Numbered from the stretch's first letter, positions 44,005 through 53,074 are shown. The stretch is DNA of 64,000 bases from JAXLYE01 sp046351595 (GCA_046351595.1 JAXLYE010000007.1:620001-684000), one strand, 5' to 3'. The notes: generated by a model not told the origin, from the sequence alone. Made by a program: numbers and translations.

Positions 44005-46332
44005 ATGCTGGCGCGCGCGATGCGTGCGCCCTGTCTTGTCGCCCTCTGCCTGATCTCCTGGCTGATCGGCGGCGCCGTCTCCCCGCCGGCGGCGCGGGCC
44101 GCACCCACCGCGGAGCTGCGCGGCCGCGTGATGCAGCGCGGCTCCATCGTCGGGGTCGAGGCGGCGCGGATCATCGTCCGCGCGGCGCCGGCCCCGGCCC
44201 CGGCCCTGAGTGCACCGGTCGCACCGGTCGCACCGGATGCCGCGCCGTCGTCGGAGCCTCCAGCGCCGCGCGAGCCCGCCTCCGAGCCGACCTTCGAGGT
44301 GACCACGGATCGCCGCGGCCGCTTCACGCTGACCGTGCCCGCCGGACCGATCGCGGTGACGGTGCAGGCGGCCGGCCACGAGCTCTTGCAGGCGCGCGAG
44401 ACCCTGCGCCCCGGAGAGATCCGCCGCGTCGAGTACCTGCTCAAGGCGCTGCCGGCGTACCGCCGCCCGTTCGAGGTGACGGTGCGCGGCGCGCCCAAGG
44501 TCGAGGGCCAGCGCCTGTCGCTGCGTGGCGAGGAGCTGCGCACGCTGCCGGGCACCCTGGGCGATCCGTTCCGGGCCATCGGCCTCCTGCCCGGTGTGGC
44601 GACGCCGCTGCCGGTGCTGCCGGTCTACGTGGTGCGCGGCGCTAGCCCCGGCATGAACGGCTTCTTCCTGGACGGCATGCGTGTGCCGCAGCTGTTCCAC
44701 GTGCTGGTCGGCGGCGGCGTCGTGCACGCGCGGCTGGTCGACTCGCTCGACTTCTACCCGGGCGCCTACGACGCCTCGTTCGGCCGCTACGCCGGCGGCA
44801 TCATCGACGCCAAGACGCGCGGCGGCCGCAAGGACGGCTACCACGGCGAGCTCGAGCTGCGCCTCTACGATCTCAGCGGCCTGGTCGAGCTGCCGCTGCC
44901 GCGCGAGGTGCGCGTGACCGTCTCGGGCCACTACGGCTACCCCGGCCCCATCGTCAAGGCGTTCGACAACCGCGTCGACGTCTCGTACTGGGACTACCAG
45001 CTGCGGCTCGACTGGAAGGGGCTGACCGCGCAGGCGCTGGGTTCCTATGACAGCGTCAGCATCGCCGACCCGCGCCTCTCGGCCATGGCCGGCATGGACG
45101 TGCAGAACACCTTCCGCCAGACGTTTCACCGCCTGCAGCTGCGCTACGTCGCGCACCTGGGTCGCCACGAGCTCGAGGCCGGCCTGGTCGGCGGCCTCGA
45201 CGAGATGACCATCTTCCAGGGCAACGGCGTGCGCAAGCTGAGCCTGAACCTGCGCGTCAACGCGACGCTGCGCTTCCCCGGCGTGCGCCTGCGGCTCGGC
45301 GCCGACACCGAGCTGTCGCGCTTCACCGCCGAGAACTTCGACAGCGATCCGGTGCGCGCGCGGCCCGACGATCTCGGGGAGCTCGGCGGCTCGCGCGACG
45401 GCGTGGTCGCCAGCGCCTACGCCGTGGCCACGATCGACGTCGGCCGCGACATGACCGCGACGCTGAGCGGCCGCGTCGACCTGTACCACGCCGGCCTGGT
45501 GACGCTGGTCGGCTTCGATCCGCGCGTGCAGATGCGCAGCAAGGTCAGCGAGCTTTTGACGCTGCACGGCGGCTTCGGCTACTTCCAGCAGCCGCCGTCG
45601 TTCCCGGTGGCGCTGCCCGGCATCGACACGTTCGCGCTGCGCCTGGGGCTGCAGCGCGCGGTGCACGGCGCCGCCGGGCAGGAGTGGACGCTGCCGGCGG
45701 CGTTCACGTTCACGCTGACCGGCTTCTACCAGAAGTACCTGAACGCCAACGACGTCGTCATCGACTTCTCACCGACGGCGTGCACGTCGCCGCCGCCGGA
45801 GTCGATCTCGGGCTACGCCGCGGCGGTGACGCGCCAGGTCGAGGGCAGCTCGTACGGCATGGAGCTGATGCTGCGCCGCGCGCACGGCCGGGTGACGGGC
45901 TGGATCGCGTACACGCTCAGCCGCGCCGAGCGCAACTTCACCTGCGGCATCCGGCCCGCGGACTACGATCAGCCGCACGTGCTCAACGTCGTCGTGCAGG
46001 TGCGGCTGCCGTGGCAGCTCATGGCCGGCGGGCGCCTGTTCTTCTCGTCGGGACGGCCGGTGACGCAGCTCGAGCCGCCGGACGGATCGTCGACGCTGCG
46101 CAACAACGTGCGGCTTCCGGACACGGTGCAGCTCGATCTGCGCCTCGACCGCGAGTGGATCTTCCGCCGCTTCGCGCTCGACGTGTTCCTCGAGGTCGTC
46201 AACAGCACGTACGGGCAGGCGGTCTTCGGCCTGGCCTACCCGCGCGAGGGCAGCGTCGTGCGCTACGACATGCCGTTCCTGAACGGCTTCAACTGGATCC
46301 TGCCGTCGATCGGCGTGCGCGGGCGGTTCTGA
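44005..46332 (+). CDS. TonB-dependent receptor-like protein with carboxypeptidase-like N-domain
   Basis: A 775-residue outer-membrane protein with a signal to about residue 32. An extended regulatory-like domain (about 36-150; RGRFTLTVPAGPIAVTVQAAGHELL) contains a Pro/Ala-rich insert. A plug domain follows: YVVRGASPGMNGFFLDGMRV near residues 208-227 and DFYPGAYDASFGRYAGGIID near residues 248-267. The barrel has aromatic strand ends and closes with ILPSIGVRGRF, final Phe. It is shorter than the 980-residue receptor at 15998 and lacks most of the long extracellular loops. Ligand unknown. A following 92-bp gap holds small inverted repeats between convergent genes. Confidence 0.9.
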   Translation: MLARAMRAPCLVALCLISWLIGGAVSPPAARAAPTAELRGRVMQRGSIVGVEAARIIVRAAPAPAPALSAPVAPVAPDAAPSSEPPAPREPASEPTFEVTTDRRGRFTLTVPAGPIAVTVQAAGHELLQARETLRPGEIRRVEYLLKALPAYRRPFEVTVRGAPKVEGQRLSLRGEELRTLPGTLGDPFRAIGLLPGVATPLPVLPVYVVRGASPGMNGFFLDGMRVPQLFHVLVGGGVVHARLVDSLDFYPGAYDASFGRYAGGIIDAKTRGGRKDGYHGELELRLYDLSGLVELPLPREVRVTVSGHYGYPGPIVKAFDNRVDVSYWDYQLRLDWKGLTAQALGSYDSVSIADPRLSAMAGMDVQNTFRQTFHRLQLRYVAHLGRHELEAGLVGGLDEMTIFQGNGVRKLSLNLRVNATLRFPGVRLRLGADTELSRFTAENFDSDPVRARPDDLGELGGSRDGVVASAYAVATIDVGRDMTATLSGRVDLYHAGLVTLVGFDPRVQMRSKVSELLTLHGGFGYFQQPPSFPVALPGIDTFALRLGLQRAVHGAAGQEWTLPAAFTFTLTGFYQKYLNANDVVIDFSPTACTSPPPESISGYAAAVTRQVEGSSYGMELMLRRAHGRVTGWIAYTLSRAERNFTCGIRPADYDQPHVLNVVVQVRLPWQLMAGGRLFFSSGRPVTQLEPPDGSSTLRNNVRLPDTVQLDLRLDREWIFRRFALDVFLEVVNSTYGQAVFGLAYPREGSVVRYDMPFLNGFNWILPSIGVRGRF

Positions 46333-46346
46333 CCAGCGGCGCGCGC

Positions 46347-46410
46347 GTTACACCGCGTAACGGATTTGATTCCAGCCTGTAACGGAGCGAAATGGGCCGC
46401 CGCGAGCGGC
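46347..46410. terminator. Possible hairpins between convergent genes
   Basis: GTTAC-ACCGC-GTAAC (46347-46361) and GCCGC-CGCGA-GCGGC (46396-46410) are two short perfect inverted repeats between the stop of the receptor gene and the stop of the opposite Cys-repeat gene. They may end both transcripts; neither has a T run. Confidence 0.35.
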
Positions 46411-46423
46411 GTGTGCTGCCTCT

Positions 46424-46918
46424 TCACCTGGCGGTCGTGCAGCGGTTGCCGCGGCACTTGCCGCCGCCGCAGTCGGAGTCCGAGTAGCAGCTGCCGCCGG
46501 CGGTGGTGCACTGGTTGCCGCGGCACTTGCCGCCCGGGCAGTCCGAGTCCGAGTAGCACTGGCCGCCTGCGGTGGTGCACTTGCTGCCGCGGCACTTGCC
46601 GCCGCCGCAGTCGGAGTCCGAGTAGCAGGAACCGCCAGCAGTGGTGCACTTGCTGCCGCGGCACTTGCCGCCCGGGCAGTCGGAGTCGGAGTAGCACTCT
46701 CCGCCCGCGGTGGTGCACTTGCTGCCGCGGCACTTGCCGCCGCCGCACTCCGAGTCCGAGTAACACGGGCCGCCGGCTGTGGTGCACTTGCTGCTGCGGC
46801 ACTTGCCGCCCGGACAGTCCGAGTCCGAGTAGCAGTCTCCGTCGGCGGCGAGCGCCGGGGCGGCGAACGACAGGGCGGCGAGCAGCGAGAACAGGGCGGC
46901 GTGCAGCGTGCGCATCAT
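46424..46918 (-). CDS. Secreted six-repeat cysteine-rich protein
   Basis: A 164-residue protein with a signal ending ALA near residue 24 and then nothing but six tandem units of 23 residues, consensus CYSDSDCxGGKCRGSKCTTAGG, each with four Cys (24 in all). The third variable position alternates Pro and Gly from unit to unit, so the true repeat is a 46-residue pair present three times, shown also at DNA level by 138-bp periodicity. The Cys spacing CX6CX4CX4C resembles small disulfide domains such as Dickkopf-type Cys-rich modules found in many myxobacterial surface proteins. It should form a rigid secreted rod. Function unknown; repeat number could differ between strains. Confidence 0.85.
   Translation of the reverse strand: MMRTLHAALFSLLAALSFAAPALAADGDCYSDSDCPGGKCRSSKCTTAGGPCYSDSECGGGKCRGSKCTTAGGECYSDSDCPGGKCRGSKCTTAGGSCYSDSDCGGGKCRGSKCTTAGGQCYSDSDCPGGKCRGNQCTTAGGSCYSDSDCGGGKCRGNRCTTAR
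46427..46840 (-). repeat. Six 69-bp tandem repeats in the Cys-rich gene
   Basis: The DNA of this region repeats every 69 bp, with a stronger match every 138 bp. It is coding throughout, so it is not a CRISPR array; there are no spacers. Confidence 0.85.
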
Positions 46919-46983
46919 GGCGCCATCCTATCGCCGGCCGCGGCGTCCGCGCAGCCGCCATCGCGCGGCGCGGCGCCGGACGG

Positions 46984-47544
46984 CTACTTCAGCGCGAAGG
47001 TCCCCTCGGCGAGCACGACCTCCTTGCCGGCGAGGATCTGCACGACGAAGGCGTGGTAGGTGCGGCCGACGCGGAAGCCCTCGTCGCCCGAGAGCCGCAC
47101 GCGCGCTGACACGCTGTTGCCGGACTTGAGGGTGACCTGGTACATCGCGGTCACCTCACGCTTCTTGGCGGCCTTGGAGTCCTCGACGTCCGCGAAGATG
47201 AACTGCGCGCTGCCCGCGATCGCCGGCTTCTTGAAGTTGCCGAACAGGTCCACGACCCAGTCGCCGCGGGCGCCGGCGCGGCGCTTGTACGTCGGCGTGG
47301 CCTCGGGGCCCTCGCCCTCGGTGCCGGTGCCGGCCTTCGAGCACACCCGGCCCTTCACCTTGCACAGGGTCTCGCCCTTGTTGTTGTCGAACAGCTCGAT
47401 GCGCTGATCACCGCTCTCCTTGTCCGGCTCTTCGATGGAGCTGCTGCCCGGCTTGTCGGCCGCGGCCGGACCCGCTCCCAGAAAGAGTCCCAAAAGAGCG
47501 CCAGCCCGCAGGGCCGTACCCAGGAGAGAACGCAGGTCGTTCAT
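46984..47544 (-). CDS. Secreted protein of unknown function
   Basis: A 186-residue protein with AAGGAG before ATG 47544. Signal ends AAA near residue 29. A charged linker with one Cys pair (TLCKVKGRVCSKAG near residues 59-72) precedes a beta-sandwich-like region with alternating strands (QFIFADVED, MYQVTLKSGNSVSARVRLSG, YHAFVVQILAGKEVVLAEGTF). It resembles an Ig-like or lipocalin-like domain but no family is recognised. It is read in the same direction as the Cys-repeat gene 65 bp downstream. Confidence 0.7.
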   Translation of the reverse strand: MNDLRSLLGTALRAGALLGLFLGAGPAAADKPGSSSIEEPDKESGDQRIELFDNNKGETLCKVKGRVCSKAGTGTEGEGPEATPTYKRRAGARGDWVVDLFGNFKKPAIAGSAQFIFADVEDSKAAKKREVTAMYQVTLKSGNSVSARVRLSGDEGFRVGRTYHAFVVQILAGKEVVLAEGTFALK

Positions 47545-47678
47545 TGCCTTGCTCCTTTGCGCGCGCTCGCGCAGATTCCCAATCCCCATCCTGCAATCAT
47601 GGATCAGGTAGCGCGTGCGCGGCAGTACGGAATGTGCGCCAGCCTCGGGCCAGACCCTTCAGCGGCGGCCTGCGCGGG

Positions 47679-48107
47679 TCAGGAGGGCGCGCGGTCGGGG
47701 CGCCGCCGCCGCTTGTGCGCGCGCTGCCGATATCCGAACACCGCCAGCAGCCCGCCGAGCAGCGGTAGGAAGATCAGCGACAGCCAGCGCGCCGAGTAGC
47801 CGCAGTCGCCGCGCAGGGTCGACAGCCAGATCGCCGGGTGGAACAGGCAGCCGAGCAGCAGCGCCAGCACCCCGCGCCAGCCGACCAGGCGCCGCACCGG
47901 CGGCACCAGCAGCGTCGCCAGGAAGCACAGCACCGTCAGCCCCAGCGACGCCAGCGAGATGAGGCCCGAGACCTGGATGGCGCTCGCGGCGCCGGGTCCC
48001 GAGCAGGCCCACGCCGCGGGGCTCGCCGCCAGCACCGAGAAACCCGCGGCCCGCGCGAGCGTACCGCCAGACGAACGACCCGGACCGGAGCGGCGCTTGA
48101 CCTGCAT
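47679..48107 (-). CDS. Small membrane protein
   Basis: A 142-residue protein with a signal-like first segment (about residues 16-34, ending with a Cys at 35) and then three hydrophobic spans (about 45-67, 75-95 and 108-125), with an Arg/Lys-rich C-terminus (KRRRRP). The start at 48107 has no clear ribosome site. Two Cys (near residues 35 and 102) could be outside. No family recognised; it faces the kinase fragment gene divergently. Confidence 0.6.
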   Translation of the reverse strand: MQVKRRSGPGRSSGGTLARAAGFSVLAASPAAWACSGPGAASAIQVSGLISLASLGLTVLCFLATLLVPPVRRLVGWRGVLALLLGCLFHPAIWLSTLRGDCGYSARWLSLIFLPLLGGLLAVFGYRQRAHKRRRRPDRAPS

Positions 48108-48142
48108 GGGCTCATTCTGTCATGCGCCTACGCGCTCGACAT

Positions 48143-48180
48143 GGACTCCGTTGCGGACTCCGTTAGCGGGTCCGTTGCAC
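48143..48180. repeat. Three imperfect TCCGTT direct repeats
   Basis: Three copies of a 12-13 bp unit, GGACTCCGTTGC, GGACTCCGTTAGC and GGGTCCGTTGCA, follow each other in the 215-bp divergent region between the membrane protein and the kinase fragment. They may be a regulator binding array. Confidence 0.5.
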
Positions 48181-48322
48181 GCCGTTTTCGTGGTGTGAAA
48201 GAGGGAAGGGGGGCGTGGCGCCGCGGTAACCGGGGCGGCCGTCGCCGAACCCGCGAGAACCGCTGCGTTTTGTCGGGCGCTGGCGTGGGCCGACGGGCGG
48301 CGTCCTAAACTGACAGGTTGGG

Positions 48323-48880
48323 ATGGACAAGCGCGGCCGCACTCTGGAGCAAGCACAGACCGTGGACGCCAGCGCGCTGGCCAAGACGGTCGAGACCAGC
48401 GACAGCAGGCCGGATGCGACGACCCCGGTCGCGGTGGCGCCCGTCGCGGAGGGGCCGGTGCCGGTGCCCAGCGACCCCGGGGTGCGGCGGCCGGGCGTGC
48501 CGACGCATATCGGCCGCTACGTCATCCTGCGCACCCTCGGTGAGGGCGGAATGGGCGTGGTCTACGCGGCCTACGACGAGGAGCTCGACCGCAAGGTCGC
48601 GGTCAAGCTGATCCACCCGTCGCTGCAGGGCAACAGCCAGATCCGCACCCGCATCCTGCGCGAGGCCCAGGCGCTGGCCCGCGTCTCGGCTCCCAACGTC
48701 GTCACCGTGTACCAGGTCGGCGAGGTCGACGGCCAGCTCTTCATCGCCATGGAGTTCGTCAACGGCACCACGCTGGCGAAGTGGCAGACCGAGACACGGC
48801 GCCCGTGGCCGGAGATCCTGCGCATACCCGACCCGCTGCCGCCGCCGCGACGGGAGGACGCGACTTCGGGAGCCGCGTGA
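48323..48880 (+). CDS. Truncated Ser/Thr kinase (N-lobe only)
   Basis: A 185-residue product. A disordered Pro/Ala/Val-rich start (1-60) leads to an intact kinase N-lobe: GRYVILRTLGEGGMGVVYAA near residues 64-83, the lysine in VAVKLIH near 93, a helix C Glu (REAQALARVS) and a VYQVGEVDGQLFIAMEFV hinge. Homology ends at RRPWPEIL near residue 166, where other family members go on to a helix and HRDxKPxN; instead 19 unrelated residues lead to a stop. All catalytic-loop, DFG and C-lobe parts are missing, in every frame downstream to 48970. It cannot be an active kinase and is probably a pseudogene or remnant, though it could act as a decoy. Confidence 0.7.
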   Translation: MDKRGRTLEQAQTVDASALAKTVETSDSRPDATTPVAVAPVAEGPVPVPSDPGVRRPGVPTHIGRYVILRTLGEGGMGVVYAAYDEELDRKVAVKLIHPSLQGNSQIRTRILREAQALARVSAPNVVTVYQVGEVDGQLFIAMEFVNGTTLAKWQTETRRPWPEILRIPDPLPPPRREDATSGAA

Positions 48881-48979
48881 TCCTGCTTCTGATCCCGGAG
48901 CTTCGTGTGGTTTTGTGGGCGCGTTGATCGCGGAGCGAGCGGCGGACGTGGGAGCGGTCGCCGTGCGGACGATTCCGCG

Positions 48980-50785
48980 TTATGCGCCGTAGATCTGCTG
49001 CAGGATCGAGGTGACGAGCGCCATCGACAGGACCACGCCGCGCCGCTGCCGCCAGGCGACGTGGCCGTCGGGGCGGACGAGGAGCGCGCCGTCGCCCTCG
49101 AGCTGCAGGAAGGTGTGCACCGCGGCGCGGTGACAGAGCGGCAGGTCGGCCTCGGTGAGCCGGAACAGGCGCACGCCGTGCCGCGCCTCGAGCTGATCGA
49201 GCTCGGCGCGATCCGCGGCCCGTGTATCGACTTCGGCGCCGAGCAGCAGCGTCGAGCCGCGGTAGTCGATGATCGAGCGGGTGCCGCGCTGCCGTCGGTT
49301 CCCGTCCAGCCAGAAGTGGGGGAAGCGCGCGCCCGGCCGCGTCGACGGAGCGTACGAGGAGACGGGCAGTTCGCTCTCGGCCGGCGTCCCGTCCGGGAGG
49401 ACCGCGCCTTCCTCGTACGTGTAGCCGAGATCGAGGCCGATGCGATCGAAGTGGGAGCGCTGGTGCTCGATGGCGGCGAGCACGCGATCCCGCACCGCGG
49501 GATCTTTGTGGTAGCGCGCCAGGATGCTCTCTCCCAGGCTCTGGACCTGCCGCTCCGTCCAGCTGCGCAGCTTCGCGGGCAGGGCGCGGAGCGTCGGGCC
49601 GCGCAGCTGCTCGTTCACCCAGCGCGCGTCTTCGACCTCGATGCCGAAGGCCGCCGCGACCTCGTTCATGCGCTCGAAGTTCAGGCGGCTCTCATCGCAG
49701 TTGGTCTGCACCACCGGGCGGCGCTCCTGCTCGTAGGTATCGAGCAGCGCGGGCGCGGCGCTCCCCCTGATCACCATCGCGAGCTTCCAGGCGAGGTTGT
49801 GCGCGTCACCGATTCCGGAGTTCATGCCCAGGCCGCCGGTGGGCGGGAAGCGGTGGGCCGCGTCTCCGACGAGGAAGATGCGCCCGCTGCGGAAGCGCTC
49901 CGCGACCTGCGCGGCCATGCGCCAGCGGCTCATCGACGTGATCTGGATGTCGACGTCGTCGCGCCCGAGCGCGGCCTTGATCTTTTCGACCATCACCTCG
50001 GGCGTGTAGTCCTCGACCTTCTCGTGCGGGGTCATGACCGGCAGGTGGAACACCCAGCGCTTCTCGATGTGGTGGGCGATGAATACGCTGCCCGGCGCCT
50101 TGGGCGAGAAGATGAAATACAGCTTGCCGCGCGTGCGCACCACGCTGCCAAGGTCCGCCTGGAAGTAGGCGTTGACGACGTCGAGCAGCTTGTCCGGGCC
50201 CCGCATCTCGATGCCGAGCGCCTTGCGACCGCGGCTGCCGGCGCCGTCGGCGCACAGGACATACTGGCTGCGAATGGTGAAGGGCTCGCCGGTGGCGCGG
50301 TTGGTGACGCGGCTGGTGACGCCCTCTGAGTCCTGCTCGAAGGACTCCCATTGGTGGTTGTGGAAGCAGCGGATCGCGGGCGTCGCGGCGATGCGCGCCC
50401 GCAGCCGCTTCTCCAGCTCGACCTGCGAGAGGTTGAGGAAGGGCATGGGCGCCTCCAGGTGCTCGCGGTACTTGCGCCCGCTGCCGCCGGCGCGCAGATC
50501 GATGCAGCCGAACTCCTCGCCGATGGTGCCACAGAACAGGATGCGGGCCGCGTCCTCGGGCGGCGAGGCCTCGGCCGCGAGCTCGTCGTAGGTGAACCCG
50601 AGCTCGTGCAGGATCTCGATGGAGCGCGCCGACAGCTCGTGCGCCTTGGGGTGGAGCTCGGGCTTCTCACTGCGCTCGATGAGGACGCAGTCGATGCCGC
50701 GCCGGGCCAGGCACAGCGCGCTGACCATGCCCGAGGGGCCGGCGCCGATGACGAGGACCGGGGTCGAGAGCGCCGGCTGGCTCAT
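48980..50785 (-). CDS. FAD-dependent aromatic monooxygenase (PheA/TfdB family)
   Basis: A 601-residue flavoprotein. ATG 50785 is preceded by GGGAG and overlaps the upstream stop as ATGA. FAD motif VIGAGPSGM near residues 12-20, the DG motif as CADGAGSRGR near residue 180, and the second FAD motif GRIFLVGDAAHRFPPTGG near residues 301-318. A C-terminal thioredoxin-like domain (DYRGSTLLLG...VAWRQR) is typical of TfdB, PgaE and related polyketide or phenol hydroxylases. It would use NADPH and oxygen to hydroxylate an aromatic ring or polyketide. The upstream membrane gene is in the same operon. A partial relative lies at 1-431. Confidence 0.9.
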   Translation of the reverse strand: MSQPALSTPVLVIGAGPSGMVSALCLARRGIDCVLIERSEKPELHPKAHELSARSIEILHELGFTYDELAAEASPPEDAARILFCGTIGEEFGCIDLRAGGSGRKYREHLEAPMPFLNLSQVELEKRLRARIAATPAIRCFHNHQWESFEQDSEGVTSRVTNRATGEPFTIRSQYVLCADGAGSRGRKALGIEMRGPDKLLDVVNAYFQADLGSVVRTRGKLYFIFSPKAPGSVFIAHHIEKRWVFHLPVMTPHEKVEDYTPEVMVEKIKAALGRDDVDIQITSMSRWRMAAQVAERFRSGRIFLVGDAAHRFPPTGGLGMNSGIGDAHNLAWKLAMVIRGSAAPALLDTYEQERRPVVQTNCDESRLNFERMNEVAAAFGIEVEDARWVNEQLRGPTLRALPAKLRSWTERQVQSLGESILARYHKDPAVRDRVLAAIEHQRSHFDRIGLDLGYTYEEGAVLPDGTPAESELPVSSYAPSTRPGARFPHFWLDGNRRQRGTRSIIDYRGSTLLLGAEVDTRAADRAELDQLEARHGVRLFRLTEADLPLCHRAAVHTFLQLEGDGALLVRPDGHVAWRQRRGVVLSMALVTSILQQIYGA

Positions 50786-51243
50786 CGCTCGCTCCCTTGC
50801 TGCACGTGCTTGCGGCACAGCGTGACGCCCGTATACAGCAGCGCCGCCGAGAGGCTAAGGTGCAGCATGGCCGGCGGCAGGAACCCGAACAGGACGCGCC
50901 CGTCGGCATCGAACTCGGCGCCGGCCAGCGGCTTGCACAGCGCGGCCAGGAAGAACCCGCCGATGTGCACGGCGCCCAGCAGCGCCCCGGTGCGCACGCG
51001 CGTAAGGGTCTGCGGGGTCGCGGTCGCGAACAGATAGATCGACGTCAGCGCGCCGGCGGCTCCGGCGCAGATGAGCCACAGCAGGTGGAACCGGGCGTGC
51101 CCGGGCCAGGCCGGGTTGCGCAGGTGGTGCGGGTCGAGGACGTCGATGAGGGCGGTCAGCAGGCCGTAGGTGAAGGCGGACACGATGCAGAGCGCCTTGC
51201 CGACGGCCCATCGCCTGGCGGACGGGATGTACGTTGTGCTCAT
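50782..51243 (-). CDS. Small four-helix membrane protein coupled to the monooxygenase
   Basis: A 153-residue protein with four hydrophobic spans (about residues 16-33, 52-72, 80-100 and 117-136), a shape like DUF-type membrane proteins of the DoxX or DUF4345 kind. ATG at 51243 is used; ATG 51252 is possible. Its stop shares ATGA with the monooxygenase start, so translation is coupled. A membrane partner of a flavin hydroxylase may hold a quinone or lipid substrate; this is inference. The family is not certain. Confidence 0.65.
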   Translation of the reverse strand: MSTTYIPSARRWAVGKALCIVSAFTYGLLTALIDVLDPHHLRNPAWPGHARFHLLWLICAGAAGALTSIYLFATATPQTLTRVRTGALLGAVHIGGFFLAALCKPLAGAEFDADGRVLFGFLPPAMLHLSLSAALLYTGVTLCRKHVQQGSER

Positions 51244-51696
51244 GGGAGCATTTGAGCAGATCCGGTCTGGGCCGTGATGGCCAAAGGCGGACATCGTAGT
51301 ACCAAGAATGGCCATCGGCGCCAGCGACGGTACCGACGTTCCGGGGACGGCGCGCGCGTCGCGCTCCGCGACCTGAAGCCGGCCACTGTCGCGTGCGAGG
51401 GAAACGGGCTCATTATCGATCCGCGGCGATGGGCGCTGCTCGTCGACACCGACGGCGGCTTCGTTCTTGATCCTGCGGATCGAAAAGGCGGGCGGAGGCG
51501 CCGTCGTGCGGCTCGCTGCTCCGCTGGCTGTCTTATCGGGCCGTGTCCTGACGAGCGACCGCCGCACGCGGCGCAGCCGCAGGAAAGGGAAGGTCATCGC
51601 GGACGCGACCGGGGTTTGTGATACGTTGACGCGGGCCGACCCTGCGCCGACGGAGTCGTCGGTGCGCCGAGGCCGGCTTTATCCAGGAGTGATCCG
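51244..51696. other. Intergenic region without a supported gene
   Basis: This 453-bp gap separates the membrane protein gene from the beta-helix lipoprotein gene. Frames on both strands give Arg-rich sequence without known motifs. It should hold the divergent promoters; a TTGACG hexamer is at about 51624 with no good -10. I see no strong repeat. Confidence 0.5.
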
Positions 51697-53034
51697 ATGA
51701 AGATGCGTCTTACGCAGGCTGCGCTCTTGTGGGCCCTGGGCGTGGCACCGGCCTGCAGCAGCGGAGCTGTGGGCGACTCTGATCTGGGCGGCGCGGGCGC
51801 GGGGGACCTCGCCGGCGTCACGGGCGACATGGGAACAAGCGGCGGCGGCCTGCGCCCGACCGGGTTCCCAGAGCTGCCGGCACCGCCCGTGCTGAGCGGC
51901 CGCAAGCTCAGCGTCGGAGCCGGCAAGCAGTATGCGAAGCCGTGTGCCGCGCTCACCGTGGCCATGGACGGAGACACGATCGAGATCGATGCCGGCACGT
52001 ACACCGGCGACACCTGCCGCTTCACCGCCAACAGCCTGCTCATCCGCGGCGTCGGCGGCCGCGCGGTGCTCGGCATCGACGGCGTGAAGCCCTCGGGCTG
52101 CAAGGGCCTGTGGGTGGTCGGCGGCAAGGACGTGGTGATCGAGGATGTCGAGTTCAGCGGCGCGCACCTGCGGCCCACGGACTCCTTCGTGCAGAACGGC
52201 CAGTGCACTGCGGACAAGAACGGCGCCGGCATCCGCTGGGAGGGCGGCAACCTGACGCTGCGGCGCTGCTCGTTCCACGACAACGACAACGGAATTCTGG
52301 GAGGTCTGGACGCGCAGGCCGCGATCCTCATCGAGCACTCCGAGTTCCGCAACAACAGCTACGACGGCTACTCGCACAACCTGTACATCAACCAGGTGGC
52401 GCAGCTGACGTTCCGCTACAACTACTCGAGCCGGACCAACGCGGACGGGCACCTCCTCAAGTCGCGCGCCAAGCGCAACATCATCCTGTACAGCCGTCTC
52501 AGCGGCGAGGACAGCGCCGACAGCTTCGAGATCAACCTGCCCAACGGCGGCGAGAGCTACGTCATCGGCAACGTCCTGCAGCAGGGCAACAGCACCAGCA
52601 ACCGCGCCATGCTCGACTACGCGTCCGAGGGGCTGGGCCCGAGCTACGACAGCCGCCTGTTCGTGGTCAACAACACCTTCGTCAGCGAGCGCGCGGCGGG
52701 CGGCACGTTCCTGCAGCTGAACGCCGTCACCAGCACCCAGTCCGCGGCCATCAACAACCTGTTCTTCGGCAGCGGCACGGTGCTCAGCGGACCCGCGATC
52801 GTGCAGCGCGGGAACCTGACGCAGGATCCGCTGTTCGCGGACGCCAGCAAGTTCGACTATCACCTGCGGGCCGGCTCGCCGGCGATCGGAGCGGGCGTGG
52901 ATCCGGGGCAGGGCACGGGGCCGCTCGGTGGCGTCTCGCTGGCGCCGGTGAACCAGTACGTGCACCCGGCCTCCGCGGAGGCGCGGCCCGTCGGCGCCAA
53001 GCTCGACGTCGGCGCGTTCCAGGCCGGTCCGTAG
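51697..53034 (+). CDS. Right-handed parallel beta-helix lipoprotein
   Basis: A 445-residue protein with AGGAG before ATG 51697, a signal and a lipobox-like APAC at residue 20, then a Gly/Asp-rich linker. The main part is a repeated beta-helix with Asn ladders: VIEDVEFSGAHL, LTLRRCSFHDNDNGI, AILIEHSEFRNNSYDG, LTFRYNYSSRTNADG, and NIILYSRLSGEDSADS, each turn about 22-25 residues. Pectate lyases and other polysaccharide lyases and NosD-like proteins have this fold. Catalytic residues cannot be assigned. It likely binds or cuts a polysaccharide at the cell surface. A perfect hairpin terminator follows. Confidence 0.85.
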   Translation: MKMRLTQAALLWALGVAPACSSGAVGDSDLGGAGAGDLAGVTGDMGTSGGGLRPTGFPELPAPPVLSGRKLSVGAGKQYAKPCAALTVAMDGDTIEIDAGTYTGDTCRFTANSLLIRGVGGRAVLGIDGVKPSGCKGLWVVGGKDVVIEDVEFSGAHLRPTDSFVQNGQCTADKNGAGIRWEGGNLTLRRCSFHDNDNGILGGLDAQAAILIEHSEFRNNSYDGYSHNLYINQVAQLTFRYNYSSRTNADGHLLKSRAKRNIILYSRLSGEDSADSFEINLPNGGESYVIGNVLQQGNSTSNRAMLDYASEGLGPSYDSRLFVVNNTFVSERAAGGTFLQLNAVTSTQSAAINNLFFGSGTVLSGPAIVQRGNLTQDPLFADASKFDYHLRAGSPAIGAGVDPGQGTGPLGGVSLAPVNQYVHPASAEARPVGAKLDVGAFQAGP

Positions 53035-53052
53035 CGCGGCGCAGACCCTAGC

Positions 53053-53074
53053 GGAGGCTCCCGCGGGAGCCTCC
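53053..53074. terminator. Perfect 22-bp palindromic hairpin between convergent genes
   Basis: A perfect palindrome with arms GGAGGCTCCCG and CGGGAGCCTCC, 18 bp after the beta-helix gene stop and 75 bp before the stop of the opposite activator gene. No T run, so it may act with Rho or as a bidirectional terminator. Confidence 0.65.

Noticed and set aside
46427..46840. Regular 69-bp repeats that might be a CRISPR array
   Set aside because: The repeats are contiguous and coding in one frame, with no unique spacers.
51274..51621. Plus-strand frame of 115 codons in the gap before the beta-helix gene
   Set aside because: Arg-rich composition with no motif and a poor start; judged non-coding.
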